Part shown: piece by piece, positions 63,901-64,000 of the stretch
Layout: each line of letters opens with the position of its first letter
Numbering within the stretch: position 1 is the first letter of the stretch
Source of the DNA: Epiperipatus broadwayi
Lineage: Eukaryota > Onychophora > Udeonychophora > Euonychophora > Peripatidae
DNA length: 64,000 nucleotides
NCBI GenBank assembly: GCA_028023455.1
Contig: JAQFVV010006341.1
Location: 128,001 to 192,000, forward strand
Direction of reading: 5' to 3'
Notes under the pieces: model-generated
What the model was told of the DNA's origin: nothing
Seen by the model: only the letters and a program-made list of their open reading frames with translations
The model's database searches: none
Position numbers and translations under genes: made by a program

Positions 63901-64000
63901 CTTCACTTCATTGATAGTAGATATAACTACTAGAAAATTGTTTTTTTTTTTTGTATTTCTAGACCAGCAAGTTCTAATTCCAATCTTCTATCTCGCAAAA
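3859..64000 (+). CDS. KIF21-type kinesin-4 gene, 20 internal exons (both ends outside window)
   Basis: Plus-end-directed microtubule motor of the KIF21A/B group; family members act in neurons and cilia as motors and as regulators of microtubule growth. The joined exons (3859-3951, 4045-4173, 4258-4520, 8642-8837, 8977-9169, 10786-10852, 16303-16527, 16602-16674, 16754-16814, 24493-24684, 30499-30966, 34892-34959, 39538-39606, 39691-39762, 46494-46613, 48351-48606, 48685-48739, 56657-56723, 62517-62704, 63963-end) stay in one frame. They show SSRSHAIF (switch I), DLAGSER (switch II), the neck [15 protein letters not shown], and the family signatures [23 protein letters not shown] and [14 protein letters not shown]. 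The order is collinear with vertebrate KIF21A. The ATP-binding P-loop exons and the C-terminal WD40 propeller are absent and should lie upstream and downstream. The KIF21A/KIF21B split is vertebrate, so no paralogue symbol is given. Confidence 0.96.
4045..4173 (+). CDS. KIF21 exon: motor domain, switch I
   Basis: 43 codons, phase 0-0. Contains [17 protein letters not shown] and then [12 protein letters not shown], the kinesin switch I (N-x-x-S-S-R-S-H). Acceptor cttcccag. The donor gtatgt opens an 84-nt intron that keeps the reading frame open (see findings). Confidence 0.93.
4258..4520 (+). CDS. KIF21 exon: motor domain, switch II and alpha4-alpha5
   Basis: Phase 0 start, ends with 2 nt of a split Ser codon. 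Encodes [20 protein letters not shown] (switch II, microtubule-binding side), then [20 protein letters not shown] and [19 protein letters not shown]. This is the most conserved segment of the gene. The first ~15 codons form a variable acidic/serine loop. Confidence 0.97.
4521..5511. other. Intron, left of hAT: nothing recognised
   Basis: AT-rich, short homopolymers only. The open frame at 5163-5411 has no recognisable residues. Confidence 0.6.
5520..7073 (-). mobile_element. hAT transposon relic, TIRs and perfect 8-bp TSD
   Basis: The left end cagcgtttcccaacc and right end ggttgggaaacactg are terminal inverted repeats (1 mismatch in 15), with further subterminal inverted similarity (cgcataccac / gtaccacag). 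CTCTAGAC sits directly outside both ends (5512-5519, 7074-7081), the 8-bp duplication expected for hAT. Only 1.55 kb long; the transposase is represented by a C-terminal fragment on the minus strand (6428-6862), so this is an internally deleted copy. Confidence 0.95.
6428..6862 (-). pseudogene. hAT transposase C-terminal fragment (ZBED5/SCAND3-like)
   Basis: 144 codons open. [20 protein letters not shown], then [20 protein letters not shown] and [20 protein letters not shown] match the part before and into the hAT dimerisation domain of ZBED5/SCAND3-type domesticated transposases (W-I-x-N-P-F ... E-L-S-x-D ... A-L-x-x-L-L-x-F-x-T-x-x-L-x-E-x-x-F-S). The catalytic DDE half and the final part of the dimerisation domain are missing. 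Confidence 0.85.
7082..8641. other. Intron, right of hAT: nothing recognised
   Basis: No TE protein signatures. A TA microsatellite precedes the exon at 8642. Confidence 0.6.
8642..8837 (+). CDS. KIF21 exon: end of motor domain and neck
   Basis: The first base completes the split Ser codon. [20 protein letters not shown] and [11 protein letters not shown] mark the end of the motor domain and start of the neck linker; [20 protein letters not shown]... begins the neck coiled coil. Acceptor ctttttag, donor gtagag. The 4.1-kb intron before it holds the hAT insertion. Confidence 0.96.
8977..9169 (+). CDS. KIF21 exon: neck coiled coil
   Basis: [20 protein letters not shown] and then [20 protein letters not shown] match the kinesin-4/KIF21 neck closely. 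Ends in phase 1 at ...INNS(E). The reading frame continues past the donor (gtaaac), so the splice site rather than a stop codon defines the end. Confidence 0.94.
10438..10560. repeat. Short inverted repeat (about 33-nt arms)
   Basis: tattagccaaattctcaatt at 10438 pairs imperfectly with gttgagaatttagctaaaat ending near 10557, around a ~55-nt loop. No target duplication or coding content seen. Confidence 0.6.
10786..10852 (+). CDS. KIF21 exon: short coiled-coil exon
   Basis: 67 nt, too short for a simple ORF search. Found by phase and homology: 2 nt complete the Glu codon, then [20 protein letters not shown], equivalent to the KIF21A S-x-I-x-x-Y-I-K-E-I-E-D-L segment. Acceptor tttttacag, donor gtattt. 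Confidence 0.93.
11540..13326 (+). mobile_element. RTE-type LINE relic with poly(A) tail
   Basis: Frames interrupted by stops carry, in order: an RNA-binding/linker stretch ([12 protein letters not shown]), RT block 1 ([10 protein letters not shown]), N-Q-P-K-E-x-A-G-F-K, the post-catalytic block ([20 protein letters not shown]), [20 protein letters not shown], and the 3' end [13 protein letters not shown] ... [11 protein letters not shown]. These are the signatures of RTE elements of the CFDP2-like endonuclease/RT type. It ends in an A run at 13311-13326. The endonuclease is absent, so it is 5' truncated. The catalytic F-A-D-D box is lost. Confidence 0.88.
13703..13805 (-). repeat. tRNA-derived SINE head (copy 1)
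   Basis: On the minus strand gccgagaggtcagcgcaat (box A-like) is followed ~50 nt later by gggttcgcttccc (box B-like); the A and B boxes resemble a Leu/Ser-type tRNA. The acceptor arms do not pair, so it is not a functional tRNA. A second copy lies at 51955-52062. Confidence 0.65.
13806..15269. other. Intron: nothing recognised
   Basis: The minus-strand open frame at 14557-15084 (175 codons) is rich in Phe/Leu/Ser/Ile, without motif or start context, and looks like an AT-composition artefact. Confidence 0.55.
15270..15361 (+). repeat. Dispersed repeat G, 5' part (interrupted)
   Basis: Contains ctggagatggggattttata and attcaagcttacaataaatg. Related copies: 61650-61790 (uninterrupted), 45915-46310 (interrupted) and 54505-54645 (reverse). 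This copy resumes at 15751 after the fold-back insertion. No coding capacity; class unknown. Confidence 0.65.
15349..15764 (+). repeat. Fold-back insertion 2, 14-bp target duplication
   Basis: CAATAAATGGTTCT at 15349-15362 is repeated at 15751-15764. The insert (15363-15750) is a near-perfect inverted repeat, arms ~15364-15512 and ~15565-15711 (starting gtaatattagcgattaagcc), with a ~50-nt loop and a ~39-nt unpaired tail on the right. Repeat G resumes at once after the second direct repeat (taggatgaaa, as at 61752), which supports this as the real insertion boundary. Confidence 0.88.
16303..16527 (+). CDS. KIF21 exon: coiled coil into Ser-rich segment
   Basis: Begins [16 protein letters not shown] (KIF21 R-A-K-L-L-E-S-E-A), followed by a Ser-rich run ([18 protein letters not shown]) and [19 protein letters not shown]. 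Phase 1 in, phase 2 out. The intron before it (5.4 kb) contains the RTE LINE and one fold-back insertion. Confidence 0.94.
16602..16674 (+). CDS. KIF21 exon: acidic/Ser linker 1
   Basis: 24 codons plus 1 nt, [20 protein letters not shown]..., within the acidic low-complexity linker that KIF21 proteins carry between coiled coils. The donor is the weak gtcaga after AAGAG. The preceding intron is only 74 nt. Confidence 0.85.
16754..16814 (+). CDS. KIF21 exon: acidic linker 2
   Basis: [20 protein letters not shown]: acidic, matching in character the Asp/Glu/Ser-rich segment of KIF21A ahead of the second coiled coil. Acceptor tttcctgcag; the donor gtagta follows one base of a split Glu codon. Confidence 0.88.
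17160..17870. other. Low-complexity A/T tract with recurrent aaagttt/agagtttttt
   Basis: Starts with a TA microsatellite (17160-17175), then about ten irregular repeats of aaaagttt(aa) and agagtttttt over 500 nt. No ORF, no homology seen. It borders the promoter-like segment to its right. Confidence 0.6.
18076..18137 (+). promoter_or_regulatory. TATA/Inr core-promoter-like module
   Basis: tataaatag at 18076-18084 lies exactly 31 nt before the A of an arthropod-type initiator, tcagt (18105-18109), and agttg at 18133 falls about +27, near the DPE position. An AATAAA occurs ~220 nt downstream (about 18331) and a donor-like cctag/gtaata near 18436. The spacing is what an RNA polymerase II promoter needs. 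It may be an LTR promoter (U3-R-U5 without flanking pol) or an intronic alternative promoter; no downstream coding start is evident (ATG at 18181 stops after two codons). Confidence 0.4.
18780..19035. other. GC-richer island of unknown nature
   Basis: Contrasts sharply with the AT-rich flanks: gctggcgcccggggtttact, ggtgggccacgatctgg, cagacggaccggttcgttc. tggcgccc resembles a lysine-tRNA primer-binding site of LTR elements, and ggtttgaatc resembles a B box, but neither is followed by a fitting structure. No ORF of note. Confidence 0.5.
19320..19600 (-). mobile_element. Penelope-like element, GIY-YIG endonuclease relic
   Basis: The minus-strand frame reads [20 protein letters not shown], then RAIKRKDT and [15 protein letters not shown]. 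This is the C-terminal GIY-YIG nuclease of Penelope-like elements (C-x-x-x-Y-I-G-Q-T-G-R-x-x-x-x-R ... H-x-x-x-T-x-H-x-I). The G-I-Y of motif 1 is degenerate. A stop follows ~20 codons later and a frameshift lies upstream. The reverse transcriptase part is not recognisable further right. Confidence 0.75.
20355..20545 (+). repeat. Repeat B, single arm
   Basis: ggcatcttgagaaggttcat and tgttttgagttatgtataat are shared with the right arm of the inverted repeat at 49373-49795 (about 85% by eye over 140 nt). Here there is no inverted partner. Confidence 0.7.
20546..22739. other. Intron: nothing firm
   Basis: G11 run at 20793. Isolated unclassified repeats possible (for example the slightly GC-richer 22400-22480), none assignable. 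Confidence 0.5.
22740..23030 (-). mobile_element. LINE 3' ORF relic
   Basis: The minus strand encodes [10 protein letters not shown] (LINE RT-connector signature L-T-Y-G-x-E-T-W) at about 22910-22950, preceded by L-K-R-K-I-I-S and followed by a Lys/Glu-rich stretch. Strongly decayed. Sequence to about 22300 may be its 3' tail. Confidence 0.55.
23202..23270 (+). repeat. Half copy of fold-back 3 sequence
   Basis: aaggcaataaacctaaagca and aggtagggacctctacaagt match one arm of the 27365-27515 inverted repeat (about 80%). No inverted partner next to it. Confidence 0.65.
23404..23625 (-). repeat. Repeat A, with inverted partial copy
   Basis: 23404-23515 is the reverse complement of the repeat at 39252-39360 (gtaatcaatggatgccagaa, attgccactt, ggcaaaact). 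23559-23625 repeats ~65 nt of it in the opposite direction, so the locus folds back. A 13-nt near-direct repeat tactttaRtagtg at 23381 and 23615 may be a target duplication but overlaps the arm. Probably another fold-back insertion. Confidence 0.6.
23640..24492. other. Intron before exon 24493: nothing recognised
   Basis: AT-rich; ends tttttatatttag at the acceptor. The adjoining intron after the exon (24685-25306) is similar. Confidence 0.55.
24493..24684 (+). CDS. KIF21 exon: second coiled coil
   Basis: [40 protein letters not shown] and [20 protein letters not shown] align with the KIF21A coiled coil starting A-N-Y-Q-A-D-L. Phase 1 both sides. A decayed copy of part of this exon lies at about 26402-26470. 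Confidence 0.95.
25307..25440 (+). repeat. Perfect 67-bp tandem duplication
   Basis: ctagggattcataaaaagtt ... gatttgaatt occurs twice head to tail (25307-25373, 25374-25440) without a mismatch that I can see, so the duplication is recent. The unit contains aagtcgcgattc, CpG-containing in an AT-rich intron. Confidence 0.95.
26402..26470 (+). pseudogene. Fossil duplicate of part of a KIF21 coiled-coil exon
   Basis: gaagaaaagttgttagtgtt and agagaataaaattaaa match exon 24493-24684 (residues [12 protein letters not shown]) with about 4 mismatches in ~40 nt. It then reads into a stop (tag) and drifts. No splice signals frame it. It lies 1.8 kb downstream in the following intron, same strand. Confidence 0.7.
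27165..27650 (+). repeat. Local direct duplication carrying fold-back 3
   Basis: ttacgagatattatgcaaag...ctttagtaaattgtaa (27168-27202) recurs at 27321-27363; tgttattatatattaatta...agtaaaaagtgtactcaaa (27207-27295) recurs after the fold-back (27576-27620). The second copy is split by the fold-back insertion, giving an independent view of the empty site. Confidence 0.7.
27354..27576 (+). repeat. Fold-back insertion 3, 11-bp target duplication
   Basis: TACATTGTAAT at 27354-27364 and 27566-27576. The insert is a near-perfect hairpin, arms ~27365-27433 and ~27447-27515 (ggctataaccttaagac ... gtcttaaggttatagcc), loop ~13 nt, then a 50-nt unpaired tail. The uninterrupted sibling of the target lies at 27185-27215 (actttagtaaattgtaag). 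Confidence 0.85.
28135..28535. repeat. Diverged tandem duplication, unit about 160-240 bp
   Basis: ggcttagaaatacatacatt (28188) and ggctcacaaatacatacatt (28338); gtaaatttcatcatagaaaa (28289) and ctaaatttcatcatagaaaa (28501); aatgctaaRtctaaaaaaaa twice. Long A runs separate the units. Repeat class unknown. Confidence 0.6.
28540..30498. other. Intron before exon 30499: nothing recognised
   Basis: Only short AT-rich open frames (for example 29134-29355, 30067-30279) without motifs. Confidence 0.55.
30499..30966 (+). CDS. KIF21 exon: long coiled coil (largest exon)
   Basis: 468 nt, about 156 codons, almost entirely heptad-rich and Lys/Glu-rich: [76 protein letters not shown]. Collinear with the KIF21A S-E-E-K-A-K-K to R-P-M-S-x-x-V-A-G-x segment. 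Ends [17 protein letters not shown]; the homologous vertebrate region downstream is longer and alternatively spliced. Confidence 0.96.
30967..33786. other. Intron after exon 30499-30966: nothing recognised
   Basis: Begins with ~400 nt of purine-rich sequence (31100-31440). The homologous vertebrate gene has extra, alternatively used exons here; I see none with good splice sites and KIF21-like residues. Confidence 0.45.
33787..34024 (+). repeat. Fold-back insertion 4: tRNA-derived SINE with inverted 50-nt copy, 13-bp TSD
   Basis: AAATGATTTAATT at 33787-33799 and 34012-34024 flanks 212 nt. From 33868: tRNA-like head ggcagaatagctcagttggt (box A), B box-like gagttcaact, body, then tail cacctgaagaagagtgg...ctactcg. 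Left of the head, 33800-33849 is the exact reverse complement of 33924-33973 (50/50), and 33853-33867 repeats the target sequence aaaaaatgatttaa. The identity implies a recent event. The tail (33974-34011) is not in the inverted copy. Confidence 0.9.
34762..34777. repeat. (CA)8 microsatellite
   Basis: Eight uninterrupted CA units in the intron upstream of exon 34892. Other short simple repeats seen: TA runs at 8569, 17160 and 51810; GT at 48982; G11 runs at 20793 and 55638. Confidence 0.95.
34892..34959 (+). CDS. KIF21 exon: basic linker before regulatory coiled coil
   Basis: 2 nt complete a Glu codon, then [20 protein letters not shown] and KR. Equivalent to the KIF21A segment ending K-W-Q-L-L-E-R-R, just upstream of the regulatory coiled coil. 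Acceptor tttttttag, donor gtaatt. Confidence 0.9.
34960..36219. other. Intron: nothing recognised
   Basis: AT-rich without motifs up to the hAT terminus. Confidence 0.55.
36220..38860 (+). mobile_element. Second hAT element (KIAA1586/ZBED5-like), decayed
   Basis: Starts near aatgttccctctaagtttta, a hAT-type terminus, with subterminal gcacagcag/gcactgctta. At 36947 a reading frame begins M-S-K-R-S-A-S-Q and broken frames follow: [20 protein letters not shown] (37756-37815; hAT H-C-x-A-H-R), then [22 protein letters not shown] and [12 protein letters not shown] (38590-38760; dimerisation domain). Many stops. The right terminus is not fixed. Fold-back insertion 5 sits inside the 5' part. Confidence 0.75.
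36479..36755 (-). repeat. Fold-back insertion 5, 12-bp target duplication, inside hAT
   Basis: TAAAAATAGATT at 36479-36490 and 36744-36755. Arms 36553-36605 and ~36690-36743 (attgcttacaataacttcc / agttattataagcaat); the loop holds gatgaagactgcaggatagt and cgaaact. The unpaired tail is on the left (36491-36552), so the element runs on the minus strand. Read that way the tail (aatgcaaag...ggagaa...atacttc) resembles the tail of fold-back 1, so these two are one family. Confidence 0.85.
38975..39125 (+). repeat. Older copy of the same SINE
   Basis: agaatctaaaagttttaggc, tactatcactaatcaggcta and aacacctgaagaaggggg align in order with the SINE at 33868-34011 (roughly 70%). No inverted copy; the head is poorly preserved. 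Confidence 0.6.
39252..39360 (+). repeat. Repeat A, simple copy
   Basis: catccattgattactctggc, gagtggcaatac, gagttttgcctgtttaataa, gatcatgtga. Same family as 23404-23625 (inverted), 50898-50960 (scrambled) and 53354-53410 (reverse, partial). Lies just upstream of KIF21 exon 39538. Class unknown; no Pol III boxes found. Confidence 0.7.
39538..39606 (+). CDS. KIF21 exon: regulatory coiled coil, part 1
   Basis: 23 codons, [20 protein letters not shown] and LIK, phase 0-0. In KIF21A the matching helix (M-x-x-D-M-x-R-L) folds back on the motor. Substitutions in that region cause congenital fibrosis of extraocular muscles type 1 in humans (established knowledge). The D-M-x-R-L core is kept here. 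Acceptor tttttccag. Confidence 0.92.
39691..39762 (+). CDS. KIF21 exon: regulatory coiled coil, part 2
   Basis: 24 codons, [20 protein letters not shown]..., phase 0-0, continuing the previous helix (human K-R-R-E-K-L-x-K-R). Separated from it by an 84-nt intron. Acceptor ttgaatag, donor gtacgt. Confidence 0.92.
39763..40886. other. Intron, left of the gypsy LTR
   Basis: AT-rich; the minus-strand frame at 40335-40565 has no recognisable motif. Confidence 0.55.
40887..41725 (-). repeat. 3' LTR of a Ty3/gypsy relic (839 bp)
   Basis: On the minus strand it begins tgtttatattcg after a purine tract (gagaggaag) and ends ...tcctcttgca, giving TG...CA ends. It contains a TATA-like actatataaac and a downstream aataaa. 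It lies at the right distance 3' of the integrase. A matching LTR edge of ~35 nt (tacaagaagaaagg, acaacatacaat) recurs at 43890-43925, probably a remnant of the 5' LTR. Confidence 0.65.
41726..43885 (-). mobile_element. Ty3/gypsy pol relic: RT end, RNase H, integrase
   Basis: Minus strand, in order: end of RT ([21 protein letters not shown]), RNase H ([37 protein letters not shown]), integrase zinc-finger/early core (42618-42956) and core (42118-42531: [36 protein letters not shown]). Frames shift several times and stops interrupt. gag, protease and the RT catalytic part are gone. Described only as a dead copy. Confidence 0.9.
43960..44263 (+). mobile_element. Purine-rich insert ending in poly(A), probable retroposon 3' end
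   Basis: About 300 nt of G-rich, purine-biased sequence (ggagcaggatagagaagaat, gggtggggactggaaagaga) ending gcatcgcattgtc plus A13 (44251-44263). Base composition differs from both sides. Open frames on both strands are explained by the bias. Class unknown. Confidence 0.4.
45020..45091 (+). repeat. Perfect 36-bp tandem duplication
   Basis: agatccacataaatagatta...gacac at 45020-45055 and again 45056-45091, identical. Confidence 0.95.
45915..46310 (+). repeat. Repeat G, copy interrupted by fold-back 6
   Basis: gttatctattgattacttga, gcttacaatagatggcag, then after the insertion agaataaatagagtttactcctgaaaagcat (46273-46303), collinear with 61720-61785 (ttacaatagaagg ... taggatgaaag ... gctcctggaagcat). 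Confidence 0.65.
45969..46282 (-). repeat. Fold-back insertion 6, 11-bp target duplication
   Basis: TAGAATAAATA at 45969-45979 and 46272-46282. Arms ~46013-46127 and ~46163-46271 (ccaaatacattcagctgtta / taacagttgaatgtatttgg), loop ~35 nt, unpaired 33-nt tail on the left (45980-46012). Inserted in repeat G, whose sequence resumes right of the second direct repeat. Confidence 0.82.
46494..46613 (+). CDS. KIF21 exon: coiled coil, N-I-T-A-N-I-D-Y
   Basis: 40 codons, phase 0-0. [20 protein letters not shown] and [20 protein letters not shown] match the KIF21A stretch [24 protein letters not shown] nearly residue for residue. The preceding intron (6.7 kb) contains the gypsy relic. Confidence 0.96.
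46722..48010 (-). mobile_element. LINE relic with C-terminal C2H2 zinc finger
   Basis: Minus strand, reading from 48.0 to 46.7 kb: [18 protein letters not shown] (RT), a degenerate catalytic region, AUG-free frames with N-V-K-K-x-x-I-F-Y-Q and F-N-L-D-G-V-Q-L-K, then W-Q-D-Y-K-T ... I-G-H-V, and at 46722-46961 [18 protein letters not shown] ... [20 protein letters not shown]. The last is the C-x-x-C-x-R-x-C-x-S-R-I-G-L-x-S-H-x-R-x-H finger ending many animal LINE proteins. Second Cys weak. A ~55-nt tandem repeat lies within it (47029-47135). Confidence 0.82.
48351..48606 (+). CDS. KIF21 exon: helical segment (L-E-H-L-L)
   Basis: 85 codons plus 1 nt. [58 protein letters not shown]. Matches the KIF21A region around A-R-Y-L-L-D-H-F-L-S-x-x-I-N and Q-N-Q-L-L-F-H-M-L. 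Local base composition is visibly less AT-rich than the intron around it. Acceptor gttccatag, donor gtaagt. Confidence 0.95.
48685..48739 (+). CDS. KIF21 exon: short Ser/Gly exon
   Basis: 55 nt: 2 nt finish an Asp codon, then [17 protein letters not shown] and 2 nt of a Ser codon. Corresponds to the KIF21A N-S-P-G-S-E-G-S acidic/Ser linker. The preceding intron is 78 nt, with acceptor tatttttag and donor gtaaga. Confidence 0.88.
48740..49372. other. Intron start: nothing recognised
   Basis: AT-rich, a short GT run at 48982-48993. Confidence 0.55.
49373..49795. repeat. Long-TIR element, repeat B
   Basis: 49373-49510 and 49653-49795 are inverted copies (~85%; cgagttatgtataattcaat / attatacataactcg, cttgagaaggttcatttgtg / cacaaatgaaccttctcaag). 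The unique centre is ~140 nt. No clear target duplication found, no ORF. A single arm lies at 20355-20545. Confidence 0.8.
49796..51954. other. Intron: unclassified, likely old repeats
   Basis: TA run at 51810-51824 and a repeat A fragment at 50898; no coding signatures. 52063-53353 and 53411-54504 are equally unassignable. Confidence 0.45.
50898..50960. repeat. Repeat A, rearranged fragment
   Basis: catcacatgaccaccttctc ttatgcttg (reverse orientation) is joined to tagtgagttttgcctgtttt (forward orientation), so two oppositely oriented pieces abut. Confidence 0.5.
51955..52062 (-). repeat. tRNA-derived SINE head (copy 2)
   Basis: The minus strand reads agccgagaggtcagtacag ... gcgggttcgcctcccg ... 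gatgctatgacatatg, over 80% identical by eye to the 13703-13805 copy through the B box and 3' flank. Box A and box B are intact in form; the acceptor stem does not close. Confidence 0.65.
53354..53410 (-). repeat. Repeat A, partial reverse copy
   Basis: gtgccaccctgtgccaaaca and gtaatcaatggatgccagaa; lacks the 3' half seen at 39252-39360. Confidence 0.55.
54505..54645 (-). repeat. Repeat G, reverse copy with hairpin-like motif
   Basis: Read on the minus strand: cactgatgaaagccaaaaac tagaaactagtctggagat, then aatagatgcc and gatggcagaactg. ctgatga...gaaac here has the order of the small-hairpin motif but no convincing stem. Confidence 0.5.
54646..56656. other. Intron before exon 56657
   Basis: Holds an 18-nt-arm inverted repeat (tgtgtataattaatagta at 55112 / tactgttaattatacaca near 55211), the possible copia relic, and a long T-rich tract (56130-56600) upstream of the acceptor. 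Confidence 0.5.
55620..55985 (+). mobile_element. Possible Ty1/copia pol C-terminal relic
   Basis: In the frame with stops, [21 protein letters not shown] (about 55862-55930) resembles the copia RNase H end x-Q-L-A-D-I-F-T-K-P-L-P-x-x-x-F. Nothing else in the copia polyprotein is identifiable. The open frame at 55626-55988 is in another frame and looks spurious. A G11 run at 55638 makes the local sequence less reliable. Confidence 0.35.
56657..56723 (+). CDS. KIF21 exon: linker ending A-K-N-K
   Basis: Finishes the split Ser codon, then [20 protein letters not shown] and NK. The end matches KIF21A (G-E-V-K-P-K-N-K) and splices in phase 0 to the A-R-R-K-T exon. Short, identified by phase and by that junction. 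Acceptor aatatgcag, donor gtaatc. Confidence 0.9.
57622..57692 (+). repeat. Imperfect ~32-bp tandem duplication
   Basis: aaattacatcatttaaagcacagatatata then aaattatcatttaaagtacagatata, two head-to-tail copies. Confidence 0.7.
57960..58430 (+). mobile_element. LINE 3' ORF relic
   Basis: [38 protein letters not shown] and W-E-K-K-R-F follow the order of the LINE segment K-K-R-L-I-K-C-x-x-W-S-V-x-L-Y-G ... L-E-A-F-E-M-W-x-W-R-R ... I-S-W. Several stops. About 470 nt recognisable. Confidence 0.6.
59082..59149 (+). ncRNA. Pre-miRNA-like hairpin (candidate only)
   Basis: tttctctggtaaaagcacag pairs with ctgtgcttttgcagagaaa: 8 bp, one-nucleotide bulge, 10 bp, one wobble, 5 bp, with a ~17-nt terminal loop; total 68 nt. 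Size, single-bulge stem and loop size fit an animal miRNA precursor. It lies in a KIF21 intron on the sense strand. An 8-bp direct repeat TATTCTAT (59064-59071, 59202-59209) flanks the wider block, so a small transposon hairpin is the alternative. No known miRNA seed recognised. Confidence 0.35.
59570..60790 (-). mobile_element. LINE reverse-transcriptase relic
   Basis: Minus strand: [22 protein letters not shown] (RT F-D-x-V-x-H-x-x-L), [16 protein letters not shown] (G-V-P-Q-G-S-V-L-G-P-x-L-F), [12 protein letters not shown] (catalytic F-A-D-D changed to F-T-D-N), and a C-terminal stretch at about 59580-59800 ([20 protein letters not shown]). CR1/Jockey-type order. Multiple stops; catalytically dead. 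Confidence 0.82.
60791..62516. other. Intron before exon 62517
   Basis: Apart from repeat G at 61650-61790, nothing recognised. The last intron (62705-63962) is also featureless. Confidence 0.5.
61650..61790 (+). repeat. Repeat G, uninterrupted copy
   Basis: gatgaggattttatagcagt, ttgattactcaagcttacaa, tagaaggttgaagagtagga, tgctcctggaagcatatagg. It gives the empty-site sequence for the two fold-back insertions at 15363 and 45980. Confidence 0.65.
62517..62704 (+). CDS. KIF21 exon: A-R-R-K-T linker
   Basis: [20 protein letters not shown] corresponds to the KIF21A motif A-R-R-R-T-T-T-x-x-E-L-L-Y-A; the remainder ([20 protein letters not shown]...) is the divergent linker before the WD40 propeller. 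Phase 0 in, 2 nt out. Acceptor caattttag, donor gtaagt. Confidence 0.95.
63963..64000 (+). CDS. KIF21 exon, truncated by window end
   Basis: One base completes the Arg codon, then [12 protein letters not shown] and the window ends. The phase matches and the acceptor (poly-T then tatttctag) is good. Linker before the WD40 repeats. Confidence 0.85.

Noticed and set aside
1-64000. CRISPR array, rRNA genes or prokaryotic operons
   Set aside because: No regularly spaced direct repeats, no rRNA-like sequence, and spliced genes with GT-AG introns throughout; the window is eukaryotic.

Overview
The window is animal nuclear DNA from an AT-rich genome (roughly three-quarters A+T by eye). It has one intron-rich protein gene on the + strand and many decayed transposons. 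The phylum cannot be fixed from the sequence. The mix of RTE and other LINEs, a Penelope-like element, Ty3/gypsy, ZBED5-type hAT elements and tRNA-derived SINEs points to an invertebrate metazoan.

The only host gene recognised is a KIF21-type (kinesin-4 family) motor gene. Twenty consecutive in-phase exons run from 3859 to the window end (about 2.9 kb, ~964 codons). They encode the C-terminal two thirds of the motor domain, the neck, long coiled coils, the region matching the KIF21A regulatory coiled coil, and the start of the low-complexity linker. The P-loop exons lie upstream of the window and the WD40 propeller downstream. All splice phases join without a gap, and all introns are GT-AG.

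The large introns hold the rest: a hAT element with a perfect 8-bp target duplication (5520-7073); an RTE LINE with poly(A) (about 11540-13326); a promoter-like segment (about 17870-18440); a Penelope GIY-YIG relic (about 19320-19590); LINE relics at about 2.7, 22.8, 46.7-48.0, 58.0 and 59.6-60.8 kb; a second hAT (about 36.2-38.9 kb); and a Ty3/gypsy relic with one recognisable LTR (40887-43890).

The most unusual pattern is a set of fold-back insertions at 1801-2114, 15363-15750, 27365-27565, 33800-34011, 36491-36743 and 45980-46271. Each is a hairpin-like inverted repeat plus an asymmetric single-copy tail of roughly 33-62 nt, flanked by perfect 11-15 bp direct repeats. Three of these target duplications are corroborated by uninterrupted or related copies of the host repeat elsewhere in the window. 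TIR transposons do not normally make duplications of this length. The pattern suggests retrotransposition with cDNA snap-back or strand switching, perhaps by the Penelope or LINE machinery. Several related loci also carry a conserved small-hairpin motif resembling a hammerhead ribozyme core, with deviations that are stated. Other items are a pre-miRNA-like hairpin at 59082-59149, a fossil duplicated KIF21 exon at about 26402-26470, and an 84-nt stop-free, length-divisible-by-three intron inside the motor domain.
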